Origin: Microcebus murinus
Lineage: Eukaryota > Chordata > Mammalia > Primates > Cheirogaleidae
Length of the DNA: 64,000 bases
Reading direction: 5' to 3'
NCBI RefSeq assembly: GCF_040939455.1
Contig: NC_134109.1
Span: 74,367,001-74,431,000, forward strand
Position 1 is the first letter of the stretch. Every line of letters begins with the position of its first letter. The notes under the pieces were generated by a model that was given only the letters and a program-made list of their open reading frames with translations, was not told the DNA's origin and searched no databases. The translations under genes were made by a program, and so were the position numbers. This document shows positions 23,156 to 35,576 of the stretch, one piece after another.

Positions 23156-24439
23156 AGAAACAATTATCTTGGCCTTACTTTTTGAGATCCAGAATTCACT
23201 GTCTCTTTTTTAATGTCTGTCATGTAGGTGTCTGATAAGCATTTGCTGTGTTAGATGCGATGTAAATATCCACAACAGAGTGGCATCTGTAAAGAACTGG
23301 GTATGAGGAGTTGAGAACTGTTTTTTGGTAGAGTGGGGAAGGCGTGTTGAGCTTCAGGAAATTAAGCAGCAGCAGCATATGTACGTTCCCTAGATTCTGA
23401 CAGTGGGTACCAGTGTGGCAGAAGAATTACCCTGAAGAATCTTGGGAAGTGACATTTCTAACCCTAGATTGGCATGGACAGAGGTACCGGTAATGCCTGC
23501 CTTGACCACGTCAAATGCATCATGTAGGAAGGCTGAAATTTGCCTGTGGACCATGACTTGCTGAAGAGAGTTGAACCCAGTGGAATCAATTTCAAGGAGG
23601 AAAATCTTACAACGAGGATAGTTTCAAATGTGAGATGGCCTGGTCGAAGAAAAATAAGTCCACATTTGTGTGGAGCTCTTCTGGCTTTCACTGTGCAAAA
23701 TGCATTTCACTCGACAAGAGTGTAGAATTCTGTGATTTATGAAACTATCCCTTTTCTCTAGGAGCATAAGTGATGATTTTTGTGGTTAGTGGTGACGAGC
23801 AATTAGCTGAGGAAAGGTGACTTCGGCTCCAAGCTTCCTTCTATTCCTGCCTGGTTTTTGGCCCAAGTCTAGGTCTGTAAAGTTTGAAGAAACCCATGTA
23901 GAGTCATGTCTTTTGAACTCTAATTGAGCAGCTTTCACAGGAGCTGCTACCAGCTTGATTTGCTTAACAGCATTTTCTCTCTTTCTGACTCAAAAAAAAT
24001 TGAAACCAGGACTGAGTCTGATAAAAAAAATTTGGAAAATAGAAAGAGATGTTATGCCTGCTTCCTTCCAGTATAGATTACCATGGAGTTTTGTGGTAAG
24101 CATCTTAGATGTTGTTCCATCTTGGCATGCAGGCTAGGCTAGTACTTCCATTGTTTTTCAAGTAGTAAAACAAGAATAGGAAGATGAAAAATGTTAAGTA
24201 CATTTTGTTCTGATAAAATAAGGAAAACCACCTTACCCTCACATCCAAGTGAAGCTAACGCCTTAAAGGAAGGTGAAAGATCCAAGGGGTTCCTGAAACC
24301 ACAAGGAAATATGGTGATAAATTAGATGCCTCCTACTAAAGGTACAAAATTCCCAGAACAGTGTTTTATAGGCACTCTGTAATGGTGCCCACCAACCAAA
24401 ATGAAGTTTATTGATATGCCAGATGTTGTTTACTACACC
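23156..24439. other. Intronic sequence, nothing recognised
   Basis: No exon, RNA gene or repeat family assigned. Confidence 0.4.
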
Positions 24440-24960
24440 AAGAACAAGGCACAGTTTCTGCCTTTGAGGTGTTTATAGTCTAGTGGGGAAGACGTACAAG
24501 CTAACATGGCAATTTTAAAATTAATGGTGATAAGTGCTGTGATAATTGTAGGTGTTCAGGGCTCTTTAGAGTACGAGGGAGAAACTCCCAAGTGCTAGAG
24601 GTTAGGAGAAATCTTCGGGGAAGTGACATTTGTTTTGAGTCTTGGAGGATGAGTAGTATGAACAAGGACATGTAAGGAGTCTCCAGGGAACAGTTGGAAA
24701 GGGACAGTTTTATAGACAAAGGCCTAGAGGCAAGAGATTGTGGCCTGTTGTATTATTTCACAAAGGTTTCGGAGAGGGAGTTGAAGATAGGGGGATGGTA
24801 GAAATAAGGCTGGAGATGGAGACAGAGGCCAGATCATAAAGTGCCTTGTAAAGCAGTTTTAGAGTTTGGAATTAGTCCTAATGGCGGTAGGGAAGATGGA
24901 ATGTGAAGGAAAGCTGGCAGAGTAGCCCGTGTGGAGAGAGGAATAACGGAAGACTGTCTG
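24440..24960 (-). mobile_element. LINE L2 fragment, antisense
   Basis: TATAGTCTAGTGGGGAAGAC, GTGACATTTGTTTTGAGTC, TTGGAGGATGAGTAGTATG, CCAGATCATAAAGTGCCTTG and GCAGTTTTAGAGTTTGG are the reverse-complement L2 3'-half phrases in the right order. Confidence 0.7.
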
Positions 24961-25745
24961 AGATATGCAAGATACAAAGCTTACGTTAAACAACTCAGGG
25001 AGAAAGCAACTTAGGCTGGAAAAGATATTTGAAGCCCAGCTTATGTTTCCTTGTGCCTGAGGGTTTTGTCCTTGAAGACATTTCTCAGCTTAGATCCTCG
25101 ATTAGGTATAGCTGTGGAGCTTGTCAAAACTGTACTCAACCATGCCCCCAGTAAATATCTCCTAAGATAAGCCAAAGAACATTTGGAAAAGCTTTTCAGA
25201 TATGTGAAGAATTTGATCATGCACACACACACACACACACACGAGCTTTAAGCAGTGGAGAAAGGTGGGTAAAGATGAAGGGATGGTGATTGTCTCTGCC
25301 ATCATGGTGCCTTCTTGTCCAGCACCTTCCAGTCCATACCCACTGGCATACCTCAGAGATGACTTATCTAATTGCTAGCATGTGTAGCTCAAACAGGGAC
25401 TTTAAATGTAAGTACTTTCATGTGTTCCCCTGTGCCTTTTTCCATGGAACTAGAGTGTCCAAGATCAGGACAGACCTGACAATTTCCTTTTTGATTCATG
25501 AGGCAAAATAGAACCTAGCATGTATCATAGCCATAGCTGACCTCATTGCTAATAAGACCAAAAAGATACTGTGAAAGACACAAAAGCACTTCAAAGTCTC
25601 AAGTCCAAATTTAGGAAGAGCAGAGGAGTATTGCTGTGATTCTTATTCGAACATCCAATAAACTTTTTTTTTCTGACACTTTGGAATTTCAACTGAGAGT
25701 GATGATTGGGATATATAATGTACTTTTGTTTACCGTATCTTGTAG
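24961..25745. other. Intron end before exon F, with CA microsatellite
   Basis: Unassigned sequence. A (CA) run of about ten units lies at 25222-25242. Confidence 0.5.
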
Positions 25746-25866
25746 GAAGCTGGAACAGAAAAGAGTGTTTTCCCCTTGCCTGAGCCACAAGATTTCTTTC
25801 TGGCCTCCCAAGTCAAGTTTGAAGACCTCATAAAAGACTTGAGAAAACTGAAGAGGCAACTAGAAG
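25746..25866 (+). CDS. FMN1: FMN1 exon F: FH2 C-terminal helices, [10 protein letters not shown] motif
   Basis: The 121-bp exon follows TACCGTATCTTGTAG and precedes donor GTAATA at 25867. It encodes 40 residues ([20 protein letters not shown], then [15 protein letters not shown], then KRQLE) plus the first G of the next codon. [10 protein letters not shown] followed by a long charged helix is the FMN-subfamily version of the segment linking the FH2 core to the C-terminal coiled-coil/post helix. The exon is complete, with no stop in frame. The intron after it is the largest in the window (31,281 bp), and skipping this exon would break the frame (121 is not a multiple of three). Confidence 0.96.
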
Positions 25867-26149
25867 GTAATAGGAACTGTTCTGTTATTATGATAATAGC
25901 TAAAATTACTTTAAAAAATGTTTAAAGGGATTATTTATGTCTGGCTCATGGAGTAGGGTTGGTGCGGAGTTCACTTATCGTACACTACAGCCCTCATGAA
26001 ACTTTCCATCTCTACGCACTGTTCAGAGGCGCCGTGTTTACATATCCCTCTCTTTCTTTAGTGTTGATTATTTGCTTATATCACCATCTTGTTATATGTA
26101 CATTTTCTAACATTTCATAGTCATACATAACATAGAATCCTTTAATAAG

Positions 26150-26370
26150 AATAGCAGCAACCATTTATTGGAATCTCACTGTTGTCTCATATATTTCTTA
26201 AAACAACCCTAAAAAGCAAGAACTACACTAGCCCCATTTTACAGATGAGAAAAATGAGGCTTAGGGAAATTATATTCACACAACCAGGCAGATTTGCTGA
26301 GCTCTAATCAAGCCTGTCCAAGTAGAACTCACACATTTTCTTAGCTCGTTTACACTGCTGCTTTGGAGAT
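26150..26370 (+). mobile_element. MIR SINE
   Basis: AGCAGCAACCATTTATTGG, CCCCATTTTACAGATGAG, AAATGAGGCTTAGGGAAATT and the 3' AGTAGAACTCACACATTT follow the full MIR order. Confidence 0.85.
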
Positions 26371-28344
26371 ATATATCACAGACACATACATGTCACTGTG
26401 CGCTTGGTTTATGTGCATGAATCTGATAATGAAGGTAAACATTCTATTTTAGTTCAATTTACAGTTTTAATTATTCAAAACAAAATGCTGACAGCCCCCT
26501 TTGGGCTTTTTTAAAAGGTGAAAATATATCTTGCTTGGGCAGGAATTTTCCTTTGGCATTTCTAGCGCCTTGTGTTTTCACTGTGGAGACATCTCCTTGT
26601 CCAAGAATATAAATACTTGCCCTGGAGCTTGTATAACTCCAATTGAAGAGCTCTACGGAGGATTTAGGGAGCGTGTTAATGTGGAAATGGAGCCTGGAGT
26701 GCCAAAAGGAGAGCTTGAGGAAATGAAGAGCTTCAACCAGGAATATTTTTACACTAAGACATAAAATAAACATTTTTAAAATGTTTATTGTGAAAGAGTA
26801 CTCAGAAACCTAAGTCTTAGGCTGAGAACAGCTTGGAAATGGAAGTAAAGTGGGAAAGATCTGCTCCTGGTGGCAGGGAGAGCCATTTATTTTTATTCTA
26901 GGCGTAAAACTTGCTTTAAAAAGTATAGTGGTTACAAGTGAATATTTTTACCTTGTATATTATTTTTAAAGAAACATGTGCAGTTTTCCCTCCCATTGAT
27001 GTGGTTGAAAGAGTGAGTTCAACCAAGTGGATGCTTCCTTTAGGGATGCAACATGTGAACTTATGGTCATTTTTTCCTCTTTTCTAAAGAATGGGTGGTT
27101 GTATCTTTATCTAAGATGGGGAGCTTAGTTCATAATTGTTATAAAGCAGAGTAAGCCATCACCCAGCACTCTTTTCTGTCCCTCCCTGATGGCAGAATTA
27201 GGGCCAACACCAGTCCTCAGGATGGTGACAAGGGTTAGCAACAACAGAAGAAGACCCAAGCTTGTTTCTTCCATGAATGCCCATTCCTTCTCGTCTCTTG
27301 AATGCTTATAAATCCCTTGACCTGACCTCTTTTGTAGTCCTTTGAGCAGAAACCTCATCTCTGTTTGATTTTTTTCCCCTTCTCCATCCAGAGGCAGCCT
27401 GCCCTGGAGATCCCTGTAAGTTAGAGGATAAGAAGAGTGAATGTGGAGGACAAAGGAGAGGCAGGGCTTTCCCCAGAGCGTCTCACTTTGCTACACTTTA
27501 TATTGCCTAAGGAGGCTCTTAAGTGTCATTCCTGATCCCTCAGTACTCAACTGACACTTTCCTCAGCCAATTAAAAAAAAAAAAATACAAGAGCTTCTGA
27601 GGCTGGTGGAGCTGCTTTAGGAAAGAAAACTGAACATCGCCTTAGCTATTTTTCTGCTTTGTACTGGGCTTCACCAAGAGACATGAAGTACCACAAAGGC
27701 AAATGAGGAAATGACTCCCCTCACCCCACACACACTGAATATTTAAACAAAAATGCCCTGCTAATCTTTAGAGATGCCAGTGTTTTCAACACATGAAAGG
27801 TACCCAGTAAATATTTAAAGAAAATACAGACCGTGGGCTCTCTAATGAATTTCTTTTTCTTCTAAATACCATCTGGCAAGATGGCCAGCATCGCGGCGGT
27901 CCGTTTCATCTCACGTTTCCATTCAGGTTTCACCTCCTTCTCCATAAGGCCTTGGTGTGAGCTGAGATTGAATGTTTAATTGAAGAGGACATAATTTTCA
28001 CACATACAGCAAAGATTTGATGAGGCTTTGAGGTTTATTGTAGCCATTAAAATGTCGTAGCTGCTGGCAAAATCCCAGAAAATGTCTAAAGCTAAACCAG
28101 ATGTGATTAGCAAATTTCAAGAAGCATCAGGCCCTAGTTCTCCAGGCGGGCACAGCCCTGGAGAAGAGAAAATTTTTTTGATTATCGTTAACCACACCTT
28201 AACAATGGGGTATGAATTAACCTGTGGTTGCTGGTCGTGCTGATGTCACCTCTTTAAGTAGAGATTGTCAATAAGCATCTTTCAGAGAGATAAGAACTTT
28301 GAATAGCATTTTTATATAAGTAAACATAGCAAGGAATTGATAAT
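26371..28344. other. Repeat-poor intron; candidate conserved block at 27840-28260
   Basis: No named repeat is seen. The block 27840-28260 is the most exon-like in base composition without being coding: GATGGCCAGCATCGCGGCGG, TGTTTAATTGAAGAGGAC, TTATCGTTAACCACACC. It may be conserved non-coding DNA. Confidence 0.4.
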
Positions 28345-28580
28345 AGTATAAGCTACAATTTATTGTCTGATTATTATCTATCAGGTGCCTTACAAATAGC
28401 ATCTCTTTTAATCCTACAATGACCCTGTGAAGCAGATATTATTTTTGACTTCTCTCAAGATAAGATGGCTGAAGTTTAGGGTGTTCACGTAGCTTGCAAA
28501 TGTTTCACAGGTGATGATCTAGCCACATTTTGAAATGAGGTGTGACTCTAAGGCATGTGTTCAGTCCCATGACATATTGT
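28345..28580 (+). mobile_element. MIR SINE
   Basis: AGCTACAATTTATTGTCTG, CTTTTAATCCTACAATGACC, CTGTGAAGCAGATATTATT and AGTTTAGGGTGTTCACGTAG are in MIR order. Confidence 0.8.
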
Positions 28581-28864
28581 GCCTCTGGCTCAGAAGTCTC
28601 CATATTTGATTGGTGATCAGAACAGAAAGACATGTATTTAAAACATGAAGCCTCATGAAGAGATAAATAACAGAGTTACTGAACACATGTGCATGAGTAC
28701 ACATCTGTGCACACATTCCCAGAACCACATATGTAGAATCTCAGATCAAAGACACAGGAAAGAACTTACCTTGGGTTGGGCACAGGAAGGGGGAGGGAAG
28801 TACAGGATAGCTGGGTTATCAAGTAGACACACAGATATCACATTACATAACAAACATTACGTAG

Positions 28865-29045
28865 GATTAAGAACTTGGGTTTTGGAATCAGATGTGCACT
28901 TTTTACTGGTTTGATGAAATTAAGATCGTGACAGGTAGCATAACCATAACAAGTATTCATTTTCTTACCTGTAAAATGGTACAGTTATAGTACCTGCATC
29001 ATAGGAAATCATGGATGCATGGTTCTGTAGTGAGGAAAGCTTCAG
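28865..29045 (+). mobile_element. MIR SINE fragment
   Basis: TTGGGTTTTGGAATCAGATG and TTCATTTTCTTACCTGTAAAATGG, then TACCTGCATCATAGG, fit the 5' to middle part of MIR. Confidence 0.6.
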
Positions 29046-29397
29046 TAAAGCCGAACAGGAGAGTATACCTTTTATTGGAAAATGTACAACCTATATAATC
29101 AGCTTGTGTTGTTGAGGGGCCAGCAAGCTGTGTTTGTGAAGTATCTAATTCCCAGAGCACTTGCGCTTTCTTCTTTACATTGTAAAAACAGAACCAAGTT
29201 CATGGCACTTGGGAACATGTTCCATATTTTGTTCATTGTTCTATATCCCTTAGTCAGACAATTTTAATTTCCCTGATACTGTGATGTTAATAAGGAATAG
29301 TTGGGAAAAGTCAAACAACAGCAATAGTTGCTTTATTTCTTACTCCTCCGCCTTGTTTGCTGGCTAGAACTCTCAGGTCGTTCTTTACAAACCCATA

Positions 29398-29888
29398 TGT
29401 GGTAGGCAGAATAATGACCTCCAAACACATCCAAACCCTAATCCCTAGAATCTGTGAACGTGTTACCTTACATGGCAAAAAGGGACATTGCCGATGTTGA
29501 GATGGGGAGATTATCCTGGACTGTCCAAGTGGGCCTAATCTAATCACATGAGTCTTTAAAAGCCAAAGACTTTCCCTGGCTGTGATCAGAGGGAGATATA
29601 ACTACAGAAGAATGATCAGAGAGATGCAACGTCACTGGCTTTGAAGATGGAGGAAGTGGGCAATGAGCCAAGGAATGTGGGAAGCCTCTAGAACTGGAAA
29701 AGGCAAGGAGCACATTCTGCCCAGAGCCTCTAGAAGGGAATACAGCTCTGTCAACACCCTGATTTTAGCCCCGTGAGACCCATGTCAGACTTTCAACGTA
29801 CAGAACTATAAGATGATATTTTTGTGTTGTTTGAAGCCACTAAAGTTTGTGCTGCAGTTTGTTATAGTAGAAATTGGAAAGTAACGCA
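29398..29888 (+). mobile_element. MLT1-type LTR (ERVL-MaLR), solitary
   Basis: Starts TGTGGTAGGCAGAATAATG and contains TTACCTTACATGGCAAAAAG, GGAGATTATCCTGGACTG, AGCCAAGGAATGTGGGAAGC, TGATTTTAGCCCCGTGAGACC and GTGTTGTTTGAAGCCACTAA, ending near GGAAAGTAACGCA. These are the LTR phrases of the mammalian MaLR MLT1 group, an old endogenous retrovirus remnant. No internal gag/pol-like sequence is attached, so it is a solo LTR. Confidence 0.9.
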
Positions 29889-32632
29889 CCATGCAATGGG
29901 TCCTTCTTTCTGATTGTACCAGTTAATAATAGCAGCCGCACGCGTGTGTATGCATGTGCACGTGCACAGATAGCATGGCTGAGACCACAGATGTAGGATT
30001 TCCCGAGTAGTGGCACCCACTAACATCATATGAAATGTGAATTAGGAGGACTAAACACTCACGTAGGATTTCAGTTGCTCTCTAAAAAAGATCTATGATC
30101 AAATAAACCTGGAAATGGTATAAACTAAAATCGTATTCAAAGTGTACATGATTGCACATTACTAAAAAACCATGGGAAGTCTTATTAAAAAAAAAAAAAA
30201 AAGATTTAACCCTATTTACAACAGCATTTCCCAACTTACAGCATGAAACATGTTTTCTTTTTTTTTTTTCTTTCATTGGATACTTAGTAATATTTTACAG
30301 AACATAAATTGTGTGAAATACAGTTTAAGAAGAAAGGATATTGATATTACTATCAACACAGTTGTTGTTTAAATAATCATTGCTGGGTGACCTTGATAGG
30401 AGGAGATGAGATAAACAGTTATGGCCTTTGCCCTTTAATATTGCTCTTAATACTCCCTTGGCTAGCTATCCTTACTGAGTTCGTTATCCATGTAAACAAA
30501 TAGGGTAGGTCAAATCCTGTCAGATGTCTTACTGCCTGAAAGCCAAAATAAATAACACTAATGGTATTTAAAATTATTCTAGTGTCATTTCCCCCAGATA
30601 CACATTTGTTTGATATGGTCTTGTAATAGTATTTTATTACAAAAAAAAATTCATTCTAGCTATGAAAGTAGGAAAGCTAAATTAATTTTTTTATTGGAGA
30701 GTGATGCAGAAATTCTTTGGTCAGGTGTTGAAAAGTCAGCATATTCTGGAAAATTTACCGAAGAATAAAAATTAATTGCACTTAATAGCTGACAATAGTT
30801 ACTCAGTACCCCTTATCATTAAGGTTGAGATACTTGACGAACTATAGACTAAATCTTTACCTATACACTAAATCTTGTTTTGAAAATGAGGCATTACTGG
30901 CCCTGTTATTACATATTTAAACTGGAAAAAGGTAATTAGTAGTTAACTCTCAGTGGTCAGATATTCAGACTTGTTTGAGAATGTTGGCTCAGATGCTAGT
31001 TTTTATCTTTTGAGATAATTCTGATGAGATCTTGTTCTCTCTAAATATCTAATGCTATATATATTTGAATATGTTCTTACATACTATTTAGAAATATTTG
31101 GGAATACGCTTATATAGTTTTGTAAAGGCAAAATTCTGTTGACCTTTTTGATATCTGCTATCACTCTATAAATGTTTGCTCTATAAATATTTATCCTGGA
31201 ATATTAATTCATGTAAGGCTTCCCTAAATGAGATGCTGCATAAAATGTGTAATCCAAACATTTAATAGATATAATTAATATCTTCATCCTAATTTTGAAG
31301 AACAGTAATATTTCTAGACTAATTCCATATAGAAATGCAGGTACATCTGTGACCTCTGTAGGCCTTTTAAATCCCCACGTTCTGATTTCATGGAGTGATA
31401 AGACTAGTCCAGATGAACCTCTCTTGTGTACAAGGCTAGTACTCGAACATTCTGCCTCAGAATCTAAACAAGACATAAATTTGTACATATATGTAAAACC
31501 AGCAGTTCAAGAAAGAGAAGTTTCTTTTTGTAGACTTTCTAAACTATAGTCAGTATGTCTTCCAAACAAAGTTGGCAAATTGAATCCATTCGTTTAGTTC
31601 CACTACCTTCCAAAGGCCCACCAAAAAAAAAAATAATTAAATAACACTCACGTTATTTAAATTGTAGTTTAGCATGGGCCTGGGCAGAGACTGGTATAGT
31701 AGAAACAGTTTAATTATTCACCTACACATATGTAATCTTTACAAGTAAAATTAAGTGTTTAAAAACATAAGTCACAGTCTACTCTCAGTAACAGATAGGC
31801 AGATTAGTGAGGTTAAAAATTAGCCATAATTTTTACAAAGTTAATATATTATTTTTAACATTAATCACTATGAGTTAGCTAAATTTTTTACATGTTGTTA
31901 AACCTTCCCTGTTTAAAACTACGGGGTAAGCAATGAACTAGCTTTTGTTTCTCCTGCAAGGTGGACACAATCACCTCCTTTGCCATTTAGCTCATCTACC
32001 TTAATGCGCAAGTGAAGTGTCTGGACAAATAAATTGGTGAGATAAGATCGGGTAGGCTCTGAAGGCCAGGACCTGTGAGGCAGGTTCAAGTGTGAGCACT
32101 GATGACGTGAGGAAGGGGAGCTGCCCGCAGAAGACAGTATCTGTAGTGACCAAGGGAGGGCAGGGGACAAGGCTGCTTAGCAGAGACAAGGCTACGTGTC
32201 ACCTGGCAATTACCTTGACCAGTTTTGTTTTCATTTTGCTTTTGGGTTATGTGTGGTGTCCTTTCCTCTTTGTGGTACTGCAGTTAATCAAGAGTTGACT
32301 GCAAGAAAGGAGGAGGAAAGCTAATAACGAGTGCTGCTGCTCTACTAATGGATATGCAAGTTTCTGTCATTGTGGGAAGGGGATAGGATTCCTCTGTCCC
32401 TGCTCCTCTGTCCAGTTTTTAATGCAAGTTTGCTTCCTCTTTGACTCTGGCTTTTTTATGGCCATATTGGCTCCTCTTGGGCCAGGAATCAATGCATCCA
32501 TCCACTCTGATAAAAGTATGGACTTCGGCTGACTATGTCAATCTGTACTGTTGAACTTGAAATAGAATTTAAGAAATTCTTAGAAAGCAAAGGAGATAAT
32601 TTAAAGGTCTATAATGGCTGTTCTTTATCCTT
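29889..32632. other. AT-rich intron, mostly unassigned
   Basis: No nameable repeat is seen. Contains one member (30047-30081) of a 35-bp duplicated pair. Confidence 0.45.
30047..30081 (+). repeat. 35-bp duplicate, copy 1
   Basis: AGGACTAAACACTCACGTAG and the following 15 bases are identical to 34039-34073 except one base (G versus A at the 31st position). Confidence 0.95.
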
Positions 32633-32832
32633 AGGGATGCCAAATTTATTGCTAAATTTGTTAAATAAGATACAGGAGGCCAGTAATATCTGAATTTCAG
32701 ATAATGAGGATTTTAAGTATAAGTGTATCTCAAATATTGTACAGGATGTGCTTATACTAAAAAGATTTTTTTCCTTGTTTATCTCAAACTCAAATTTAAC
32801 TTAGTGTACTGTTTTTTATTTGGCAAGTCTGT
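32633..32832. mobile_element. Fold-back (palindromic) DNA transposon remnant
   Basis: The left arm AGTATAAGTGTATCTCAAAT and right arm GTGCTTATACTAAAAAG, with outer arms TCTGAATTTCAGATAATG and GTTTATCTCAAACTCAAAT, are inverted copies. The ends AGGGATGCCAAATTTAT / TTATTTGGCAAGTCTG are also inverted. This fits the old mammalian MER-type long-hairpin element; exact family not assigned. Confidence 0.7.
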
Positions 32833-33069
32833 ACAAAATTTAAAAGTAATAATAGAACCAATCAAAAGTTCCTTCACTTTTCATTATCATGTGCTGACTG
32901 GCAATTCTAAACAATACCAATAGTAGAATTCTCCTCCTTGCCAATGTGGGCAGTGGACACAGTTAGTAATTACGTTTAAGGATGTGGTGTCTGTCTGTTT
33001 CCACCATCACTCATGACAGCACTGACCATAAAATGAGCACTTAATACCAAGAAATTTGCTAACATCCTT

Positions 33070-33290
33070 TCCATTTCTTAAAAATATTTCAAAGTAAGTA
33101 TTATGACCTGCAGAGTAAGTATTATCACCTGCAGTATTATCAATTGCAACTGTAACAATAAGGAAGTGGAAGCAACTCTGCTACTACTGGAAAAGCTGAG
33201 GTTTGAAGCAGATGTATCTGTTCTCAAAGCTTGTGCCCTTTCCGCTGTGCCATGCTTTGATCTTTTACAGTTTACATACCTGCCCCACAA
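33070..33290 (+). mobile_element. MIR-like fragment with 21-bp tandem unit
   Basis: GTGGAAGCAACTCTGCTACT, then GGTTTGAAGCAGATGTATCTG, resembles the 3' part of MIR. AGTAAGTATTAT(G/C)ACCTGCAG occurs twice in tandem at about 33092-33134. Confidence 0.45.
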
Positions 33291-35576
33291 ATACTAATGC
33301 TGTGATCTAGAATGATAAAGTTAGAAGAGTAAGTGAGTTCTCTAGTTCATCTTCTGAAGGGACTATGGATAATACTAGGATTGAATTCAAACTTTTTGTC
33401 TCTACCTGTAACCACTCAACTGATTTATCTATTATTATCTTTATCCTTCTACCTCTTGCCTGTCCATCTTTTTCGGTTTCTCTGACTCCCTCTCTTTCTC
33501 TATCTGACATTGACCTAGCCTGTGTTTTATCCCTTTATAACCCAAAGGATAAGCACACTAGTCTGACATGGTTAGCTGGACTAATAGCAGATGACTGAAG
33601 GGCCAACCCTAAGAAAGTTGCAAGGTTTTGACTCCTTTGTTCTCTCTCTCTTTTGTGGAAATTACATGTAGTGGGGTTCTGACATAGATGGGAACATAAG
33701 GGAACTTTCCAGGATTTGTCAAGTCACACAGCAGAGCAGACTGTTCCTCTTGTGCGTGAGACCAGCCCTGACTATGCAGGAAAAATGACCTCTACCACTG
33801 GCATTATCAAGTGGGTTTCTCTCCATGAGAGTGTGAGTGTTCCCTGAAAGGGTGGGGTTGGGGGAAGACCAAAAAAAAAAAAAAGAAAACTAAACCTCAT
33901 CACAAGAGTGAATGTTTTCTTTAATTACTCATCTGAACACGGTCCATGAATAGTATGGGCTCTCCTCAGGGGGTGAAATCACTTTGGAAACCTTTTGGAA
34001 GACTTCAGAGAAAAGATGGTTGATGGAACACTCAGTGTAGGACTAAACACTCACGTAGGATTTCAGTTACTCTTGAAAATTACTACAATGGTAGCAGAGT
34101 TCTTTAAAAGTAGAAACTTAAAAGCACAGAGAAAATGAGAGAGAACCACAAAATTTCTGAAGCTCAAAAAACAGATGGACAGGTGGTAAATGAATTAGCC
34201 AAGCAAGAAAACTGTTCTAATCCAGGAGTGGAGAAAGGTGAGACCCAATCCAATTTTCACTGCAAGATTTATACATAACCACAAATTCATACATAAATTC
34301 ATATAAATGTATACCAAAATAGAAATTCATACATATTTATATGTAAATAAATCTATGAAGTTATTCAATGAAATTTCCCAAGCTGATGGACATGGGCTTC
34401 TAATTTTAAAAGGCCCAAATAGATCCCAGGATAGGAGAGTAAAACAGATTTATACTATTATTAGAACATTTCAGAACACTCAGGACAAAAAGCAAAGCTT
34501 ACCAACATTTCTAGAAGGGGTGGGTGGGCAAGTGGAATGTGGGCATAGATTATATACAGAGGAGAATCAGGAAGCAGAATTACTTCAGACTTTTCCATAG
34601 CATCACTCAAAGCTGTAAATGGATCCAAATTCTAAGGAAATTTATTCCTAGTCCAGAGTCTTATATCTACCAAACTCTCAAATAGTTTTATTCTGAGGAC
34701 AGATTAAAAATATTTTGAGACATGTAAGTTCTCAGAACCTTATCCCCCATACACTCATTCATCTTTAGGATACTGCTAGAGAATGTGCTTTACCATTAAA
34801 GAGGAAGACACAGGTTACAGGAAATAAAAGTCCAGTGGAGAAGGAAGGTGGAAGGGGTCTCCAGGATGGAGAAGGACCCCAGGATGACAGCCAGGCATGG
34901 GGAGAAAACATTTCAGATTAGATTAAATCAAAAGAGTCATGGAGAAGATTCTTAAAGAATATGCAATGAATGCATCTGATATATCTGAATGTTTTGGCAA
35001 GAGATGTATACAACTGTCAACAAGTTTGGGGTTCATCTAATGATAAGCTAATGGAAAACAAAACAAATTAGAAAAAAATTATCAATTATGAGAGCAAGAG
35101 TAAGGGAGGGTGGGGGAATATACAGGAAAAGTGAAATAATCAGACTTTGCAGATATTAGCTTAGACTGGGAGTTGTTTTTGCAAAGTCATGATAATATCC
35201 ACACTGAATACAAGTTTACCCAAGTCCTGCTAGTGCCATATTGGGAAGAGGTGGGAGTGTAGGAAAGAGCTACATCATTTATAGTCCATAAAGAGAAAAA
35301 TCAAAAAATACCAATAGAATCTTGTTAGAGACACACAATTAAGTACCAAAATAATCTTGTAAAATTGGTAAAAGAGGTATCCTTGGAGGAGGAAGAAATG
35401 GGGCAATTGGTGGGAACTACTGTTCTTAGAGTACATAGAATACATGTATTCTTTAAATTATATGCATGTATAACTGTAATAAATATTAAAACACCCACCG
35501 TAATAACAATAAAACAAAACATTTGTAAATGGTAGTTAAGTTTCAACTGCAGAGGTTGGTGTGTTGAAAGCAGTGC
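33291..35576. other. Intronic sequence, unassigned; second 35-bp duplicate inside
   Basis: No family recognised. The copy at 34039-34073 sits between GAACACTCAGTGT and TGAAAATTACTAC, neither of which matches the flanks of copy 1. Confidence 0.4.
34039..34073 (+). repeat. 35-bp duplicate, copy 2
   Basis: Direct-orientation partner of 30047-30081, about 4.0 kb apart; identity 34 of 35. Confidence 0.95.

Noticed and set aside
22902..23213. Open frame rich in Ser-Ile-Tyr-Leu repeats
   Set aside because: It is the translation of the TATC microsatellite.
27092..27100. TGGGTGGTT, one base off the GLI site, tempting for a GREM1 limb enhancer; also TGGGTGGTG at 52714-52722
   Set aside because: About a dozen one-mismatch matches are expected by chance in a window this size, so no claim is made.
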